11,517 nt of DNA from Candidatus Margulisiibacteriota bacterium (lineage in GTDB: Bacteria > Margulisbacteria > Termititenacia > Termititenacales > Termititenacaceae). The stretch's first letter is position 1, and each line of letters opens with the position of its first letter. The stretch spans positions 1 through 11,517 of the forward strand of contig JAIRZV010000125.1 of the NCBI GenBank assembly GCA_031267055.1, in the 5' to 3' direction. This document shows positions 1 to 7,659 of the stretch, piece after piece. Under the pieces are notes generated by a model. It made no database searches. It was given only the letters and a program-made list of their open reading frames with translations, and was not told the origin of the DNA. The position numbers were made by a program, and so were the translations under genes.

Positions 1-1
1 G

Positions 2-352
2 GCCGGAGCGGAAGTTGTTTTCACGCAATTATTTTTTGACAATCAATATTATTATGATTATGTAAAACTGGCGCGCGCGGCCGGCATTGACGCGCCGATC
101 ATTCCGGGTATTTGGACTATCACCAATCTCAAACAAATTCAGCGTACGGCGGAATTGAGTTGCGCCAAAATACCGGTGGAACTGTTGGCCAGACTGGAAA
201 AAGCCAGCGAGCAGGAAGTGCGCGAGATAGGCATAGACTACGCGGCGACGCAAATACGGGACTTGCTAAAACACGGCGCGCCCGGCGCGCATTTGTATAC
301 GCTAAACAAAGCAGACGCGGTCAGCGCAGTTTTGCGGAAAGCCGGACTTTAA
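2..352 (+). CDS. metF: Methylenetetrahydrofolate reductase, C-terminal part (5' end outside window)
   Basis: The frame is open from the left edge to a TAA at 350-352 and encodes about 116 residues. They match the C-terminal part of the MetF TIM barrel: an AEVVFTQLFFDN strand, then DAPIIPGIWTITN (families usually show PIVPGIMPITN), then GAPGAHLYTLN close to the end, which matches the typical GVPGLHFYTLN. MetF reduces 5,10-methylene-THF to 5-methyl-THF with a flavin cofactor, supplying methyl groups for methionine synthesis in the cytoplasm. The N-terminal half, with most flavin-binding residues, lies outside the window. The gene ends 11 bp before the convergent glycosyltransferase gene, and I see no clear terminator between them. 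Identification is from motif recall, but the run of matching motifs makes it secure. Confidence 0.9.
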   Translation, partial: AGAEVVFTQLFFDNQYYYDYVKLARAAGIDAPIIPGIWTITNLKQIQRTAELSCAKIPVELLARLEKASEQEVREIGIDYAATQIRDLLKHGAPGAHLYTLNKADAVSAVLRKAGL

Positions 353-363
353 AGACTGTTATA

Positions 364-1113
364 TTAAAAATTCCCCTTGATCGCATCGTCTAAACTGGTA
401 AGCATTTTCTTGCCAAACAACCGCCTTAATAAATTATTCCTGATCAAAAAATTCATAAAGGTATGTCTTTTCGTCCACCAACTGCCATTACAAAAATGCA
501 CGGCATAGCACGTGTCTTTCCGTAAATCAAAATTATTCGGCGCCAAAACACTGCCCGGAAAAATAACCATATTGTTCGCCAGTTTTTGCAACTCACTTTG
601 ATGCTGAAAACCATATTTCTCGGCAAGGGCAGCATAAACATCCGGCGCAATAAATTTATGATTGTACTCGTTGTCACTAAAGTGATGCGTTTCATACCAG
701 TTTAAAACATCCTTTAAATAAGGATGGCCTTTTATTCCGCCCAGAATTGCCGCCTGTAATCTTGCCTGTTCTAATTTTCCGACCATAGAAGCCGTACATT
801 CTACCGCTGTAAAAAAATCATATTGCAGGAAATCATTAAAACTTTTGAGCGCGACAACATCGGTATCCAGATAAATGCCGCCCTCTGTATACAAGGCATA
901 GGCTCGAATATAATCCGCCGCAAACGCCCATTTCTTGGCCGCGCATGCCTCACGCACAAAATCGACCGAGTTAATATCAAATCTATTTTTATCCCAGAGC
1001 ACCCATTCGTAATCGGGCATTTTGTCCCGCCAGGTTTGCATACACTTCTGTAAATGTTTTGGTATAGGTTCGCCGCTCAACCAGCAATAATGGATTTTTT
1101 TAGGAATGGTCAT
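364..1113 (-). CDS. GT32-family (DXD) glycosyltransferase
   Basis: A 249-residue protein beginning MTIPKKIHYCWLSGEPIP, the usual opening of capsular or LPS-type glycosyltransferases with the sugar-binding DXD region (Gly_transf_sug, GT32, Och1-like). Residues 66-90 contain ADYIRAYALYTEGGIYLDTDV: the D-x-x-R of the fold and the DTD at 83-85 that binds the nucleotide-sugar metal ion. The family transfers sugars onto surface polysaccharides or glycolipids; donor and acceptor cannot be told from sequence. No signal peptide or membrane helix is apparent, so it probably acts at the cytoplasmic face. It stands alone, not in a polysaccharide cluster, between the end of the trp operon and metF. An AAGGAG (1127-1132) lies about 13 nt before the ATG, rather far. 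Its promoter appears to contain a homopolymeric tract, so expression may be phase variable. Confidence 0.87.
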   Translation of the reverse strand: MTIPKKIHYCWLSGEPIPKHLQKCMQTWRDKMPDYEWVLWDKNRFDINSVDFVREACAAKKWAFAADYIRAYALYTEGGIYLDTDVVALKSFNDFLQYDFFTAVECTASMVGKLEQARLQAAILGGIKGHPYLKDVLNWYETHHFSDNEYNHKFIAPDVYAALAEKYGFQHQSELQKLANNMVIFPGSVLAPNNFDLRKDTCYAVHFCNGSWWTKRHTFMNFLIRNNLLRRLFGKKMLTSLDDAIKGNF

Positions 1114-1147
1114 TTTTGATAAATTGCTCCTTTGATTACGATTGAAA

Positions 1148-1175
1148 ATTTTAACGGGGGGGGGGGGTAAGTCAA
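1148..1175 (-). promoter_or_regulatory. Predicted glycosyltransferase promoter with a C12 tract filling the -10/-35 spacer
   Basis: Read on the minus strand there is a TTGACT (-35, 1170-1175), a 16-nt spacer made of TA, twelve C, and GT (1154-1169), then TAAAAT (-10, 1148-1153). The predicted start site near 1141 gives a 5' leader of about 28 nt. Both hexamers match sigma-70 consensus at five of six positions. The G12/C12 run occupies 1156-1167. Gain of one base would give the optimal 17-bp spacer and loss would weaken the promoter, as known for poly-G/C spacers in Neisseria porA and opc. Promoter assignment is by inspection only. Confidence 0.7.
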
Positions 1176-1214
1176 TAGTAAATTTCTGGCTTGTCTACGC
1201 GGAAAATCTACGTC

Positions 1215-1235
1215 CGTGAAACAAAATGTTTCACG
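1215..1235. repeat. Perfect 9-bp inverted repeat with 3-nt loop between trpA and the glycosyltransferase gene
   Basis: Arms CGTGAAACA (1215-1223) and TGTTTCACG (1227-1235) flank an AAA loop. It could form a 3' hairpin on the trp transcript, about 80 nt after the trpA stop, but no U-run follows it on either strand, so it is not a typical intrinsic terminator. Each arm contains an 8-bp half of the ParB site parS, but the halves are in outward order. It also lies about 40 bp upstream of the glycosyltransferase -35, so a protein-binding site is possible. The rest of the 203-bp gap (1114-1316) shows only the promoter described separately. Confidence 0.6.
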
Positions 1236-1316
1236 AAAATGGCGGCATTCGTTTCTAAATAGGGCAGTGGAAACTTTTTTGAAAGTAATTTCTAAAGTTG
1301 AGCAGGGTGCGTGTTT

Positions 1317-2045
1317 TTATCTCTGCAAATTTCCGATAGCCTCTTGAACAACTGAAGCGATGGGTTGTCCGGCAGTCACGGCCTGCTGTATAACTCGCGT
1401 AAAATACGACCCCACCACCACCGCATGCACCAATGGCGCGAGAGCTTTGACCTGTGCGGCGTTGGTTATACCGAAACCGCCATACACTTCGTGATTCTCG
1501 GACAGTCCGACCAAAAATTTTTTAATGTCCGCGGAAATTTTAGTCTCCGCGCCGGTAATGCCGCGGCGCAGAGAAACATAGATTTTTTTATAAGGTTTCA
1601 ACAGCGCCAAGCGGTCAGGCGGCATACCGACCACAGCCACCGGCACTGGTGCGATGCCGTGCCGCAGGGACAAGCTGTAAAAACCCTCTTCATCTTCCAG
1701 CGGCAGATCCGGCACGATCAAGCCTTCCACACCGGCTTTTTTCAAATCAACAATGTATTTTTTAATTCCATAGCGGTAGGGAATATTCGCGTAAGTCATC
1801 ACAAATATTCTTTGAAATCCGGCCTGCCGCGCGGCGCGGATATATTGAAAAATATCCCGGACTTTGAAGCCGCCGCGCACCGCGGTCTCGCTGGCCAGCG
1901 TAATCGCCGGGCCGTCGGCTGTCGGGTCGGAAAAAGGTATTTGTATCTCTAGTATTTCCGCGCCGCCGCCGCGTAAAGCGCGCGCCGCCGCCGCAAAACC
2001 CTCCAGCGAGGGAAAACCGGCAACCAAATGTACCATCAAGCGCAT
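1317..2045 (-). CDS. trpA: Tryptophan synthase alpha chain
   Basis: TrpA cleaves indole-3-glycerol phosphate to indole and glyceraldehyde 3-phosphate and passes indole to TrpB through the alpha2-beta2 tunnel. The ATG at 2045 gives 242 residues. I chose it because a GGAG sits 5 nt upstream and it overlaps the trpB stop by 10 bp. The frame extends to an ATG at 2081 (254 residues), which would lengthen the overlap with trpB. A further ATG at 2036 overlaps the trpB TGA. The motif LEIQIPFSDPTADGP carries the two catalytic acids, E33 and D44, with the usual 11-residue spacing. SLRRGITGAETKI and the C-terminal GGFGIT and VVVGSYF supply the phosphate-binding loops. With this start the protein lacks most of the N-terminal helix 0 of longer homologues. 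It is the last gene of the operon. Confidence 0.95.
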   Translation of the reverse strand: MRLMVHLVAGFPSLEGFAAAARALRGGGAEILEIQIPFSDPTADGPAITLASETAVRGGFKVRDIFQYIRAARQAGFQRIFVMTYANIPYRYGIKKYIVDLKKAGVEGLIVPDLPLEDEEGFYSLSLRHGIAPVPVAVVGMPPDRLALLKPYKKIYVSLRRGITGAETKISADIKKFLVGLSENHEVYGGFGITNAAQVKALAPLVHAVVVGSYFTRVIQQAVTAGQPIASVVQEAIGNLQR

Positions 2046-3256
2046 AAACGCTCCGTTTCCTGCCGCAAAAATTCCGTCCATTCTTTTTTGTAAAGCGCGG
2101 CGGCGGTGATAAAAATATCCTTGTCGCCACGGCCGGACATGTTAAGGACCGCGATTTTATTTTTAGGCAAACGCGGTATTATTTTCAGCGCGGCGGCGGC
2201 GGCGTGCGCGGACTCCAGCGCGAATAACAATCCTTCCGTCCGCGCCAGATATTGATAAGCTTTTAACACTTCTCTATCGCTGGCCGTGGTGAATTCTACG
2301 CGGCCGGCTTCAGCCAGCGCGGCCAGCTCCGGCCCGATGCCGGTGTAATCCAATCCTGCGGAAATAGAATGAGTGGCCATGACCTGACCGTCGTCCGTCT
2401 GCACAAAACGCGACTTGTATCCCTCGATAATCCCGACCGGACTGCGCGAGCAAATGCGCGAGGCGTGCTGACCGGCTTTGCGGCCAAGGCCTCCGGCTTC
2501 GACTGCGATCAGGCGTGTTTTTTTCTCCGCGATGAACGGCGCGAACATACCGAGTGAATTGGAGCCGCCGCCACAGCAGGCGATCAAAACGTCCGGCAGT
2601 TTTTTTTCTTTTTTTAATAATTGTTGTTTTATTTCACGGCCGATAACACTTTGAAAGAATCTCACTATGTCAGGATACGGATACGGCCCCAGCGCCGAGC
2701 CGATCAGATAATGCGTGTCAGCCGCGCGCGCCGTCCAGTTTTTGAGACAGGCGTTTACGGCATCCTTGAGCGTGCGTGTGCCATCGTTAACGATGTGGAC
2801 TTGCGCGCCGTATTGTTTCATCAAAAAAACATTTGGCTGCTGACGCGCCGCATCGACCGCGCCCATGAATATTTCACAGTTCAGCCCCAGCCGCGCGCAG
2901 GCGGCGGCGGTAGCCACGCCATGCTGTCCCGCGCCGGTTTCGGCGATGACATATTTTTTGCCCATTTTTTTCACAAGCAACGCCTGCCCCAGCGCATTGT
3001 TGATCTTGTGCGCGCCGGTATTGGCCAGACCTTCCAGCTTGATGTAGGTCTTCGCGCCTTTTAATTCGCGCGTCAGATTTTCGGCATAGAGGAGCGGCGT
3101 TGGCCGGCCGGCATAATTGGCCAGCAAATCCGCATATTCCGCCAGAAAATTTTTGTCCCGACTGTATTTGGCAAAAGCCGCGGCCAGTTCGTCCAGCGCC
3201 GGACGTAAAACTTCGCCGACATATTGACCACCGTATTGTCCAAAATATTTAGGCAT
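2036..3256 (-). CDS. trpB: Tryptophan synthase beta chain
   Basis: TrpB is the PLP enzyme joining indole to serine to form tryptophan. The 406-residue length is standard for the TrpB1 type that pairs with TrpA. NTGAHKINNALGQALL contains the PLP lysine (K84). AETGAGQHG contains the catalytic glutamate (E106). CCGGGSNSLG (about 227-236) is the phosphate-binding loop. HSISAGLDYTGIGPE is the conserved COMM-side motif. The stretch before the PLP lysine reads KLEGLANTG rather than the common KREDLNHTG, a noticeable substitution. The start ATG overlaps the trpCF stop by 8 bp and has a GAGGTGG ribosome-binding site just upstream, so translation is probably coupled. It overlaps trpA at its 3' end. Confidence 0.97.
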   Translation of the reverse strand: MPKYFGQYGGQYVGEVLRPALDELAAAFAKYSRDKNFLAEYADLLANYAGRPTPLLYAENLTRELKGAKTYIKLEGLANTGAHKINNALGQALLVKKMGKKYVIAETGAGQHGVATAAACARLGLNCEIFMGAVDAARQQPNVFLMKQYGAQVHIVNDGTRTLKDAVNACLKNWTARAADTHYLIGSALGPYPYPDIVRFFQSVIGREIKQQLLKKEKKLPDVLIACCGGGSNSLGMFAPFIAEKKTRLIAVEAGGLGRKAGQHASRICSRSPVGIIEGYKSRFVQTDDGQVMATHSISAGLDYTGIGPELAALAEAGRVEFTTASDREVLKAYQYLARTEGLLFALESAHAAAAALKIIPRLPKNKIAVLNMSGRGDKDIFITAAALYKKEWTEFLRQETERLCA

Positions 3257-4601
3257 GCGCCACCTCTCGCAAGAATAATTTCATTTTCCGCGCGTCTTTC
3301 TGTCCAATGTTTTTTTCTAAGCCCGAGCTGACATCGACCAACCCCGGCTGTGTTTTTTTGATAAGACCACGCACATTTTGTGGAGTGAGACCGCCGGCCA
3401 GCCACTGGCCACAAATATGTTTGTGTTCCCGCGCCGGAATCTGTCTGCCTGCACGCATGGACTTAGGTTTAGGCGCGTCGTAAAGCGTGATCGGCAAAGC
3501 ACGCCGACGCGGATCGGTGGTGATTAAATAAGCATTTCCGGCCAGAATGTAAATATCCGCTTCATTATAGGTCTGCGCCGCGTCGAGTAGTCCGGTGCGC
3601 AGTAGTTTTTTTATCTCCGGCGTGACTTTTTTAACTACAGCCACTTTTAAAATTTTCACATTTTTGACCGCGCGCAACAATTTTTCGTCCGCGCGGCGCG
3701 GCGATTCCGGCACAAAAACAAAACCGGCAAGATCCGCGCCGGCCTGGGCGGCTAATTCCACATCGGCTTTATTTGTCAAACCGCAGATTTTAACGTAAAC
3801 ATTTTTTTTAACGGCGTAAAGTTTAGTAAAAAAATTAGGTTTTTGTTTAGCGCCGCGCCGAACAGCGTTCACGAAATTGCGGACAGTCTGCACTCTCTTG
3901 GCCGCTTTGACCGCCGCCTCGCCGATCAGCACGGCGCGAAACCCAGCGTTGCCGATAATTTCCAGCAAATAGTCGCTGTCCACGCCGGATTCGTACACCG
4001 CCGGAATATTTTTAGGAATATACGTTTTCAAGCGCAGCGGCTGATCGGGTTGAATGTGAAAAGTTTTTAAGTCACGAGAATTAATGCCGATGGCGTCAGG
4101 CGGATTTTTTAACCGCAAAATTCTCTGTAAAGACCGCAGGCTGTAAGCCTCGCCCAAAACCTGCAATTTATATTTATGCGCCTCATCGATCAGCTCCTGC
4201 AAAAGTTTGTCGGGCAAAATTTCCGCGATCAGCAACACCGCGTCCGCGCCAGCTTGATAGGCCTGCGCTAGATCCGCGCGGCAAAATAAAAAATCTTTGC
4301 GCAAAAAAGCGCAATGCGGATATTTTTGTTTGAGTTCATACAAATCCCGCAGCGAGCCGCGAAAATAATTTTGTTCGGTCAGGACGGAAAAATTACGGAC
4401 GCCGGCGGCGTAATAATCCCGCGCTAGATCCATTTGAGAACAAACGCTGATTTTTTTCTGCGTCGGCGAAGCGCGTTTGAACTCCGTAATGATAAAAGGT
4501 TTTGGGCCAAAAAACGGCACCAGCGGAACATCGCGCGGCGGAAAATCATAGAGCCGAAAAGTCCGGCGCCGCGCGGCAACTATTTTCTCCAGAATATTCA
4601 T
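3249..4601 (-). CDS. trpCF: Indole-3-glycerol phosphate synthase / phosphoribosylanthranilate isomerase fusion
   Basis: A 450-residue bifunctional protein that isomerises phosphoribosylanthranilate (TrpF half) and closes the indole ring (TrpC half). TrpC occupies about 1-250. Its catalytic positions are visible as K42 in EFKRASPT, K102 in FLRKDF, E151 in LGEAYS, N174 in IGINSRDL and E204 in ESGV, with AVLIGEA as phosphate loop. TrpF is about 266-450, with the catalytic cysteine C273 in VKICGL, a candidate acid D375 in TLYDAP, then LAGGLTPQNV and LVDVSSGLE. The TrpF half is unusual: the normal VQLHG reads AQTYN, and the GGSG-x-FDW loop after the aspartate is not recognisable. The start overlaps the trpGD stop by one base (TAATG). 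The C-F fusion order is that of E. coli. Confidence 0.95.
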   Translation of the reverse strand: MNILEKIVAARRRTFRLYDFPPRDVPLVPFFGPKPFIITEFKRASPTQKKISVCSQMDLARDYYAAGVRNFSVLTEQNYFRGSLRDLYELKQKYPHCAFLRKDFLFCRADLAQAYQAGADAVLLIAEILPDKLLQELIDEAHKYKLQVLGEAYSLRSLQRILRLKNPPDAIGINSRDLKTFHIQPDQPLRLKTYIPKNIPAVYESGVDSDYLLEIIGNAGFRAVLIGEAAVKAAKRVQTVRNFVNAVRRGAKQKPNFFTKLYAVKKNVYVKICGLTNKADVELAAQAGADLAGFVFVPESPRRADEKLLRAVKNVKILKVAVVKKVTPEIKKLLRTGLLDAAQTYNEADIYILAGNAYLITTDPRRRALPITLYDAPKPKSMRAGRQIPAREHKHICGQWLAGGLTPQNVRGLIKKTQPGLVDVSSGLEKNIGQKDARKMKLFLREVAHA

Positions 4602-6190
4602 TAGCGCAACCGGTCTACGCAGTCGGTTAATTTGCGTTCCTCAAGATCACGCGACACTTTGGCATAGCCGGAGCAGATAGTTTTTACCTTGCCGAGTAAA
4701 TACAGCGCGGCGCCGGCGTTTAGAGCCACAGCCGCGGCGAGCGCCCGGTCTTTGTGCGTTTTGACGCCGTGCCGCAAAATTTGCAAAAACATTTCCGCGT
4801 TTTGCCGGGCTGTGCCGCCGCGCAAATCCTCGCTTTTAAAACCTTTGATGCCGAAATCTTGAGGATCTAGTTTGTAGGTTTTTATTTTTCCGGCGGCGGT
4901 CAATTCGCGGACCTGCGTCTTGCCGCAAATACTTATTTCGTCGATACCGGATTCCGCGTGCACGACCAAAGCGCGTTTTAAGCCCAATTTTTTCAAGGTC
5001 TGAATAAACAAGTCCAGCAGAGACGGATCGTAAACTCCGATCATTTGATAACCGGCCTGCAAAGGATTGATCAGCGGCCCCAGCAGATTGAACACAGTGC
5101 GAAATTTAACTTCCTGCCGCACACGGCCGACGTATTTCATCGCGGGGTGATAAAGCGGCGCAAAGAAAAACGCAAAATTATTCTGGCGCAGACTTTTTAA
5201 ATTGGCGGCTAGGTCGCCGTCAGTCTTGATCTGCAAAGCCTGCAAAAAATCAAAACTGCCCGAGGACGAAGTGAAAGCGCGGTTGCCGTGTTTGGCGACC
5301 GGCGCTCCGTAATGCGCGCAAACCAGCGCCGAGGCGCTGGATATATTAAAAGTATGCTGTCCGTCTCCACCCGTGCCGACAATGTCCAGCGCGTCCGGCT
5401 TTTTTTGCTTGCTGGTCATTTTCTGGCGCATCGCCAGTGCAAAACCGGACAATTCCTCCGGTGAAATGCCTTTGACCGCGTATCCGCCCAGAAAAGCGCC
5501 CAGCTGGCTGTCCGTTAATTCGCCGTCCGTTATTTCGTCCATAATTACAGCCGCTTCTTGCTGTGTCAGGCTGGCGCCCAAAGACAACTTGCGCAACAGC
5601 GGCAATTTTTGCGAACCGGCGCGTTTGTATTTGAGAAAATTTTCCAGCAACTTCAAACCTTGCTCGGCGCCGAAAGACTCAGGGTGAAACTGCACACCCT
5701 CGATTTGATATTTCTTGTGGCGCACCGCCATGATAGCTTGATCGCGCGCCGCGAAAGCAGTGGCTTCCAAACAATCCGGCATTTTGGCCGGATCAGCGAT
5801 CAGCGAATGATAACGCACCACCGTCAAGCCCTGTTTAAGATTGCGGAACACGCCGCCCTCGTCGTGCTGAATAGTGTCGGTCTTGCCATGAATGATTTGT
5901 TTCGCGCCGATAATTTTTCCGCCGAAAGCTTCGACTATCGCTTGATGTCCCAGACACACACCGAATATTGGAATTTTTCCGGCAAAATGCCGCACCGCCT
6001 TGACGCTGATGCCGGCCTGCGCTGGATTGCCCGGACCGGGTGAGATAACAATATGCGAGGGTTTCATTTTTTCGATTTCCGCCAGCGTCAGCGCGTCATT
6101 ACGCACAGTCCTAACCGTCTGTCCCAGCATTTGCAAATATTGCGCCAGATTGTAAGTAAAAGAATCGTAATTATCGATGAGCAAAATCAC
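4601..6190 (-). CDS. trpGD: Anthranilate synthase glutaminase / anthranilate phosphoribosyltransferase fusion
   Basis: A 529-residue fusion. Residues 1-190 are the class I glutamine amidotransferase TrpG, supplying ammonia to TrpE. The catalytic triad is C79 in FGVCLGHQ and H169/E171 in GVQFHPES, with the oxyanion strand SPGPGNP near 50-56. Residues from about 197 are TrpD, which joins anthranilate to PRPP. GTGGDG (272-277) with FNISSA binds the PRPP phosphates, and KHGNRAFTSSSGS is the conserved hinge (more often KHGNRAVSSKSGS). The start codon is GTG at 6190 and overlaps the trpE TGA (GTGA), with a GAGGG about 7 nt upstream. Both halves look intact. The short linker and order match the E. 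coli trpGD fusion, though the sequences are not close to the enteric ones. Confidence 0.96.
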   Translation of the reverse strand: MILLIDNYDSFTYNLAQYLQMLGQTVRTVRNDALTLAEIEKMKPSHIVISPGPGNPAQAGISVKAVRHFAGKIPIFGVCLGHQAIVEAFGGKIIGAKQIIHGKTDTIQHDEGGVFRNLKQGLTVVRYHSLIADPAKMPDCLEATAFAARDQAIMAVRHKKYQIEGVQFHPESFGAEQGLKLLENFLKYKRAGSQKLPLLRKLSLGASLTQQEAAVIMDEITDGELTDSQLGAFLGGYAVKGISPEELSGFALAMRQKMTSKQKKPDALDIVGTGGDGQHTFNISSASALVCAHYGAPVAKHGNRAFTSSSGSFDFLQALQIKTDGDLAANLKSLRQNNFAFFFAPLYHPAMKYVGRVRQEVKFRTVFNLLGPLINPLQAGYQMIGVYDPSLLDLFIQTLKKLGLKRALVVHAESGIDEISICGKTQVRELTAAGKIKTYKLDPQDFGIKGFKSEDLRGGTARQNAEMFLQILRHGVKTHKDRALAAAVALNAGAALYLLGKVKTICSGYAKVSRDLEERKLTDCVDRLR

Positions 6191-7566
6191 AAATCTACCC
6201 TCAAAGCTCGAATGGTCGCGCGGGCTTTGTTCAAAGTTTCGGTGTATTCTTTTTCCGGCACAGAATCATAGACAATGCCCGCGCCGGATTGCACACTGAA
6301 TTTTTGCCCCTGATGCAGTACCGCGCGAATGGTGATGCAGGAGTCAAAACTGCCGTTCACGTCAAAATAGCCGATGAGTCCGGCGTACGCGCCGCGCCGC
6401 GCTGGTTCCTGCTCGGCAACCAGTTCGATGGCCTTGATTTTTGGCGCGCCGGAAACCGTGCCGGCCGGAAACACGCTCTTGATAATATCCGCAAGACCGG
6501 CGGCAGGCAGTTTTTGCGCGCGCACTTCGGAAACGATATGCATAACATAAGCGTAACGTTCGACAAAAAACGAATTAAGAACCTTGACCGAGCCAGGCAC
6601 AGCGATGCGCCCAACATCATTGCGCGCCAAATCAATGAGCATCAAATGTTCCGCACGTTCTTTTTCGTCAGCCAGCAAATCTTTTTCCAGCGCGACATCC
6701 TCGCTGGGTGTCCGGCCACGCGGCCGCGTGCCAGCTATCGGTTTGACCGTCACCATGTCGCCAGACAGCCGCACCATAATTTCCGGCGAGGCGCCGAACA
6801 ATTGAAAGTCCGCAAAATCAAAATAAAAAAGATACGGCGAAGGATTCTCTCGGCGCAGACGGCAGTAAGCCTCAAAAGGCGGCAAAGCGGAATCAACTAT
6901 TAACTGCTGGGAGAGCACGCCCTGAATTAAATCGCCGCGCACGATCGCTTTTTTGATCTCCTCGACACCCCGGATATACGCGTCTTTGTTTTTGTGCAAT
7001 TCAGCTTGCGCCGCGTAAACAGTCTGATCCTGTGTGTAGGCGCGATAATCATTGTCTTTGAGCACGGCCAAATAACCGGCAATTTTATTTTCCATAATCG
7101 CGGCATCATTGCCGATCACCACGATATGCAAATCGTCGCGGTAATGGTCAAAAACAATGAACGCTCCGCCGAAAAGGAAACAAGCCTCCGGCGTGTCAAT
7201 AGACGCTGGCTTTGCGGCAATCTTGATCGTGTCACAAAAACGGCAAAACTCGTAACTCAAATATCCCACACCGCGCGCCGGCAGCGGAAAAGGCAATTCC
7301 CCGACCGCAATTTCCCGGCCTTTTTCCAGCACAATGTCCAAAAATTCCCGTGGATCCGCGGTGAGCAGTGTTTCGTGGTCAGCGACAGTTTCGACCACAC
7401 CGGCTTTGGTCAAAGACAATTTGCTATTGGTTTCCAGCAAAACAAAAGAATAACGATTTGTGCCTTCCAGCACGGCCGACTCCAGCAAGGCGATGCCTTG
7501 AAGTTTTTTGAAGACAATGACTGGCGTGTAGCTATCCGCATTGATCGTTTTATAAATACACTGCAT
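6187..7566 (-). CDS. trpE: Anthranilate synthase component I
   Basis: TrpE converts chorismate to anthranilate using ammonia from the TrpG half of the next gene, the first committed step to tryptophan. The 459-residue protein has LLES at 27-30 followed by NRYSF, the site where tryptophan binds for feedback inhibition, so allosteric control is likely. PIAGTRPRG (alanine rather than the lysine of PabB), SVFPAGTVSGAPKIKA and QSGAGIVYDS are the catalytic chorismate-binding motifs, which distinguish it from aminodeoxychorismate synthase. The ATG at 7566 is preceded by AAGGGA about 11 nt upstream. It is the first gene of the operon, and its stop overlaps the trpGD start. The predicted leader is only about 29 nt. 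Confidence 0.96.
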   Translation of the reverse strand: MQCIYKTINADSYTPVIVFKKLQGIALLESAVLEGTNRYSFVLLETNSKLSLTKAGVVETVADHETLLTADPREFLDIVLEKGREIAVGELPFPLPARGVGYLSYEFCRFCDTIKIAAKPASIDTPEACFLFGGAFIVFDHYRDDLHIVVIGNDAAIMENKIAGYLAVLKDNDYRAYTQDQTVYAAQAELHKNKDAYIRGVEEIKKAIVRGDLIQGVLSQQLIVDSALPPFEAYCRLRRENPSPYLFYFDFADFQLFGASPEIMVRLSGDMVTVKPIAGTRPRGRTPSEDVALEKDLLADEKERAEHLMLIDLARNDVGRIAVPGSVKVLNSFFVERYAYVMHIVSEVRAQKLPAAGLADIIKSVFPAGTVSGAPKIKAIELVAEQEPARRGAYAGLIGYFDVNGSFDSCITIRAVLHQGQKFSVQSGAGIVYDSVPEKEYTETLNKARATIRALRVDL

Positions 7567-7582
7567 AAATTTAGTTATCCCT

Positions 7583-7602
7583 TGTTTCTATATATAGAAA
7601 CA
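7583..7602. promoter_or_regulatory. Perfect 20-bp palindrome, likely trp operator
   Basis: TGTTTCTATATATAGAAACA reads identically on both strands without a gap. It starts 17 bp upstream of the trpE ATG and covers the predicted transcription start, touching the -10 hexamer. That position suits a dimeric repressor blocking the operon. It does not match the E. coli TrpR box (ACTAGT half-sites), so the regulator is unknown and no candidate repressor gene is in the window. It also lies about 60 bp upstream of divergent mnmA, so it could affect both genes. Confidence 0.72.
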
Positions 7603-7630
7603 GCTTAACATGCCTTTGTCGCAAAGTCAA
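7602..7630 (-). promoter_or_regulatory. Predicted trp operon promoter
   Basis: On the minus strand TTGACT (-35, 7625-7630) and TAAGCT (-10, 7602-7607) are separated by exactly 17 nt, and a TG one base before the -10 gives an extended -10 element. The -35 is the same hexamer as in the glycosyltransferase promoter. The predicted start near 7595 leaves about 29 nt before the trpE ATG, too little for a leader peptide, attenuator or T-box. Confidence 0.6.
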
Positions 7631-7659
7631 ACCAGAATAATCATGTTAAACTTTTGGCC

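Noticed and set aside
1215..1235. Intrinsic terminator of the trp operon
   Set aside because: The stem is good, but no T-run follows it on the minus strand; T residues precede it instead.
1365..1952. 195-codon plus-strand frame opposite trpA
   Set aside because: It lies wholly antisense to trpA, has no recognisable motifs or ribosome-binding site, and its composition is that of a complementary-strand shadow.
6289..6903. 204-codon plus-strand frame opposite trpE
   Set aside because: Antisense shadow of trpE, rich in Arg and His as expected from reversed codons.
7567..7594. trp leader peptide and attenuator or T-box
   Set aside because: The predicted leader is about 29 nt, with no short frame containing Trp codons and no room for alternative hairpins.
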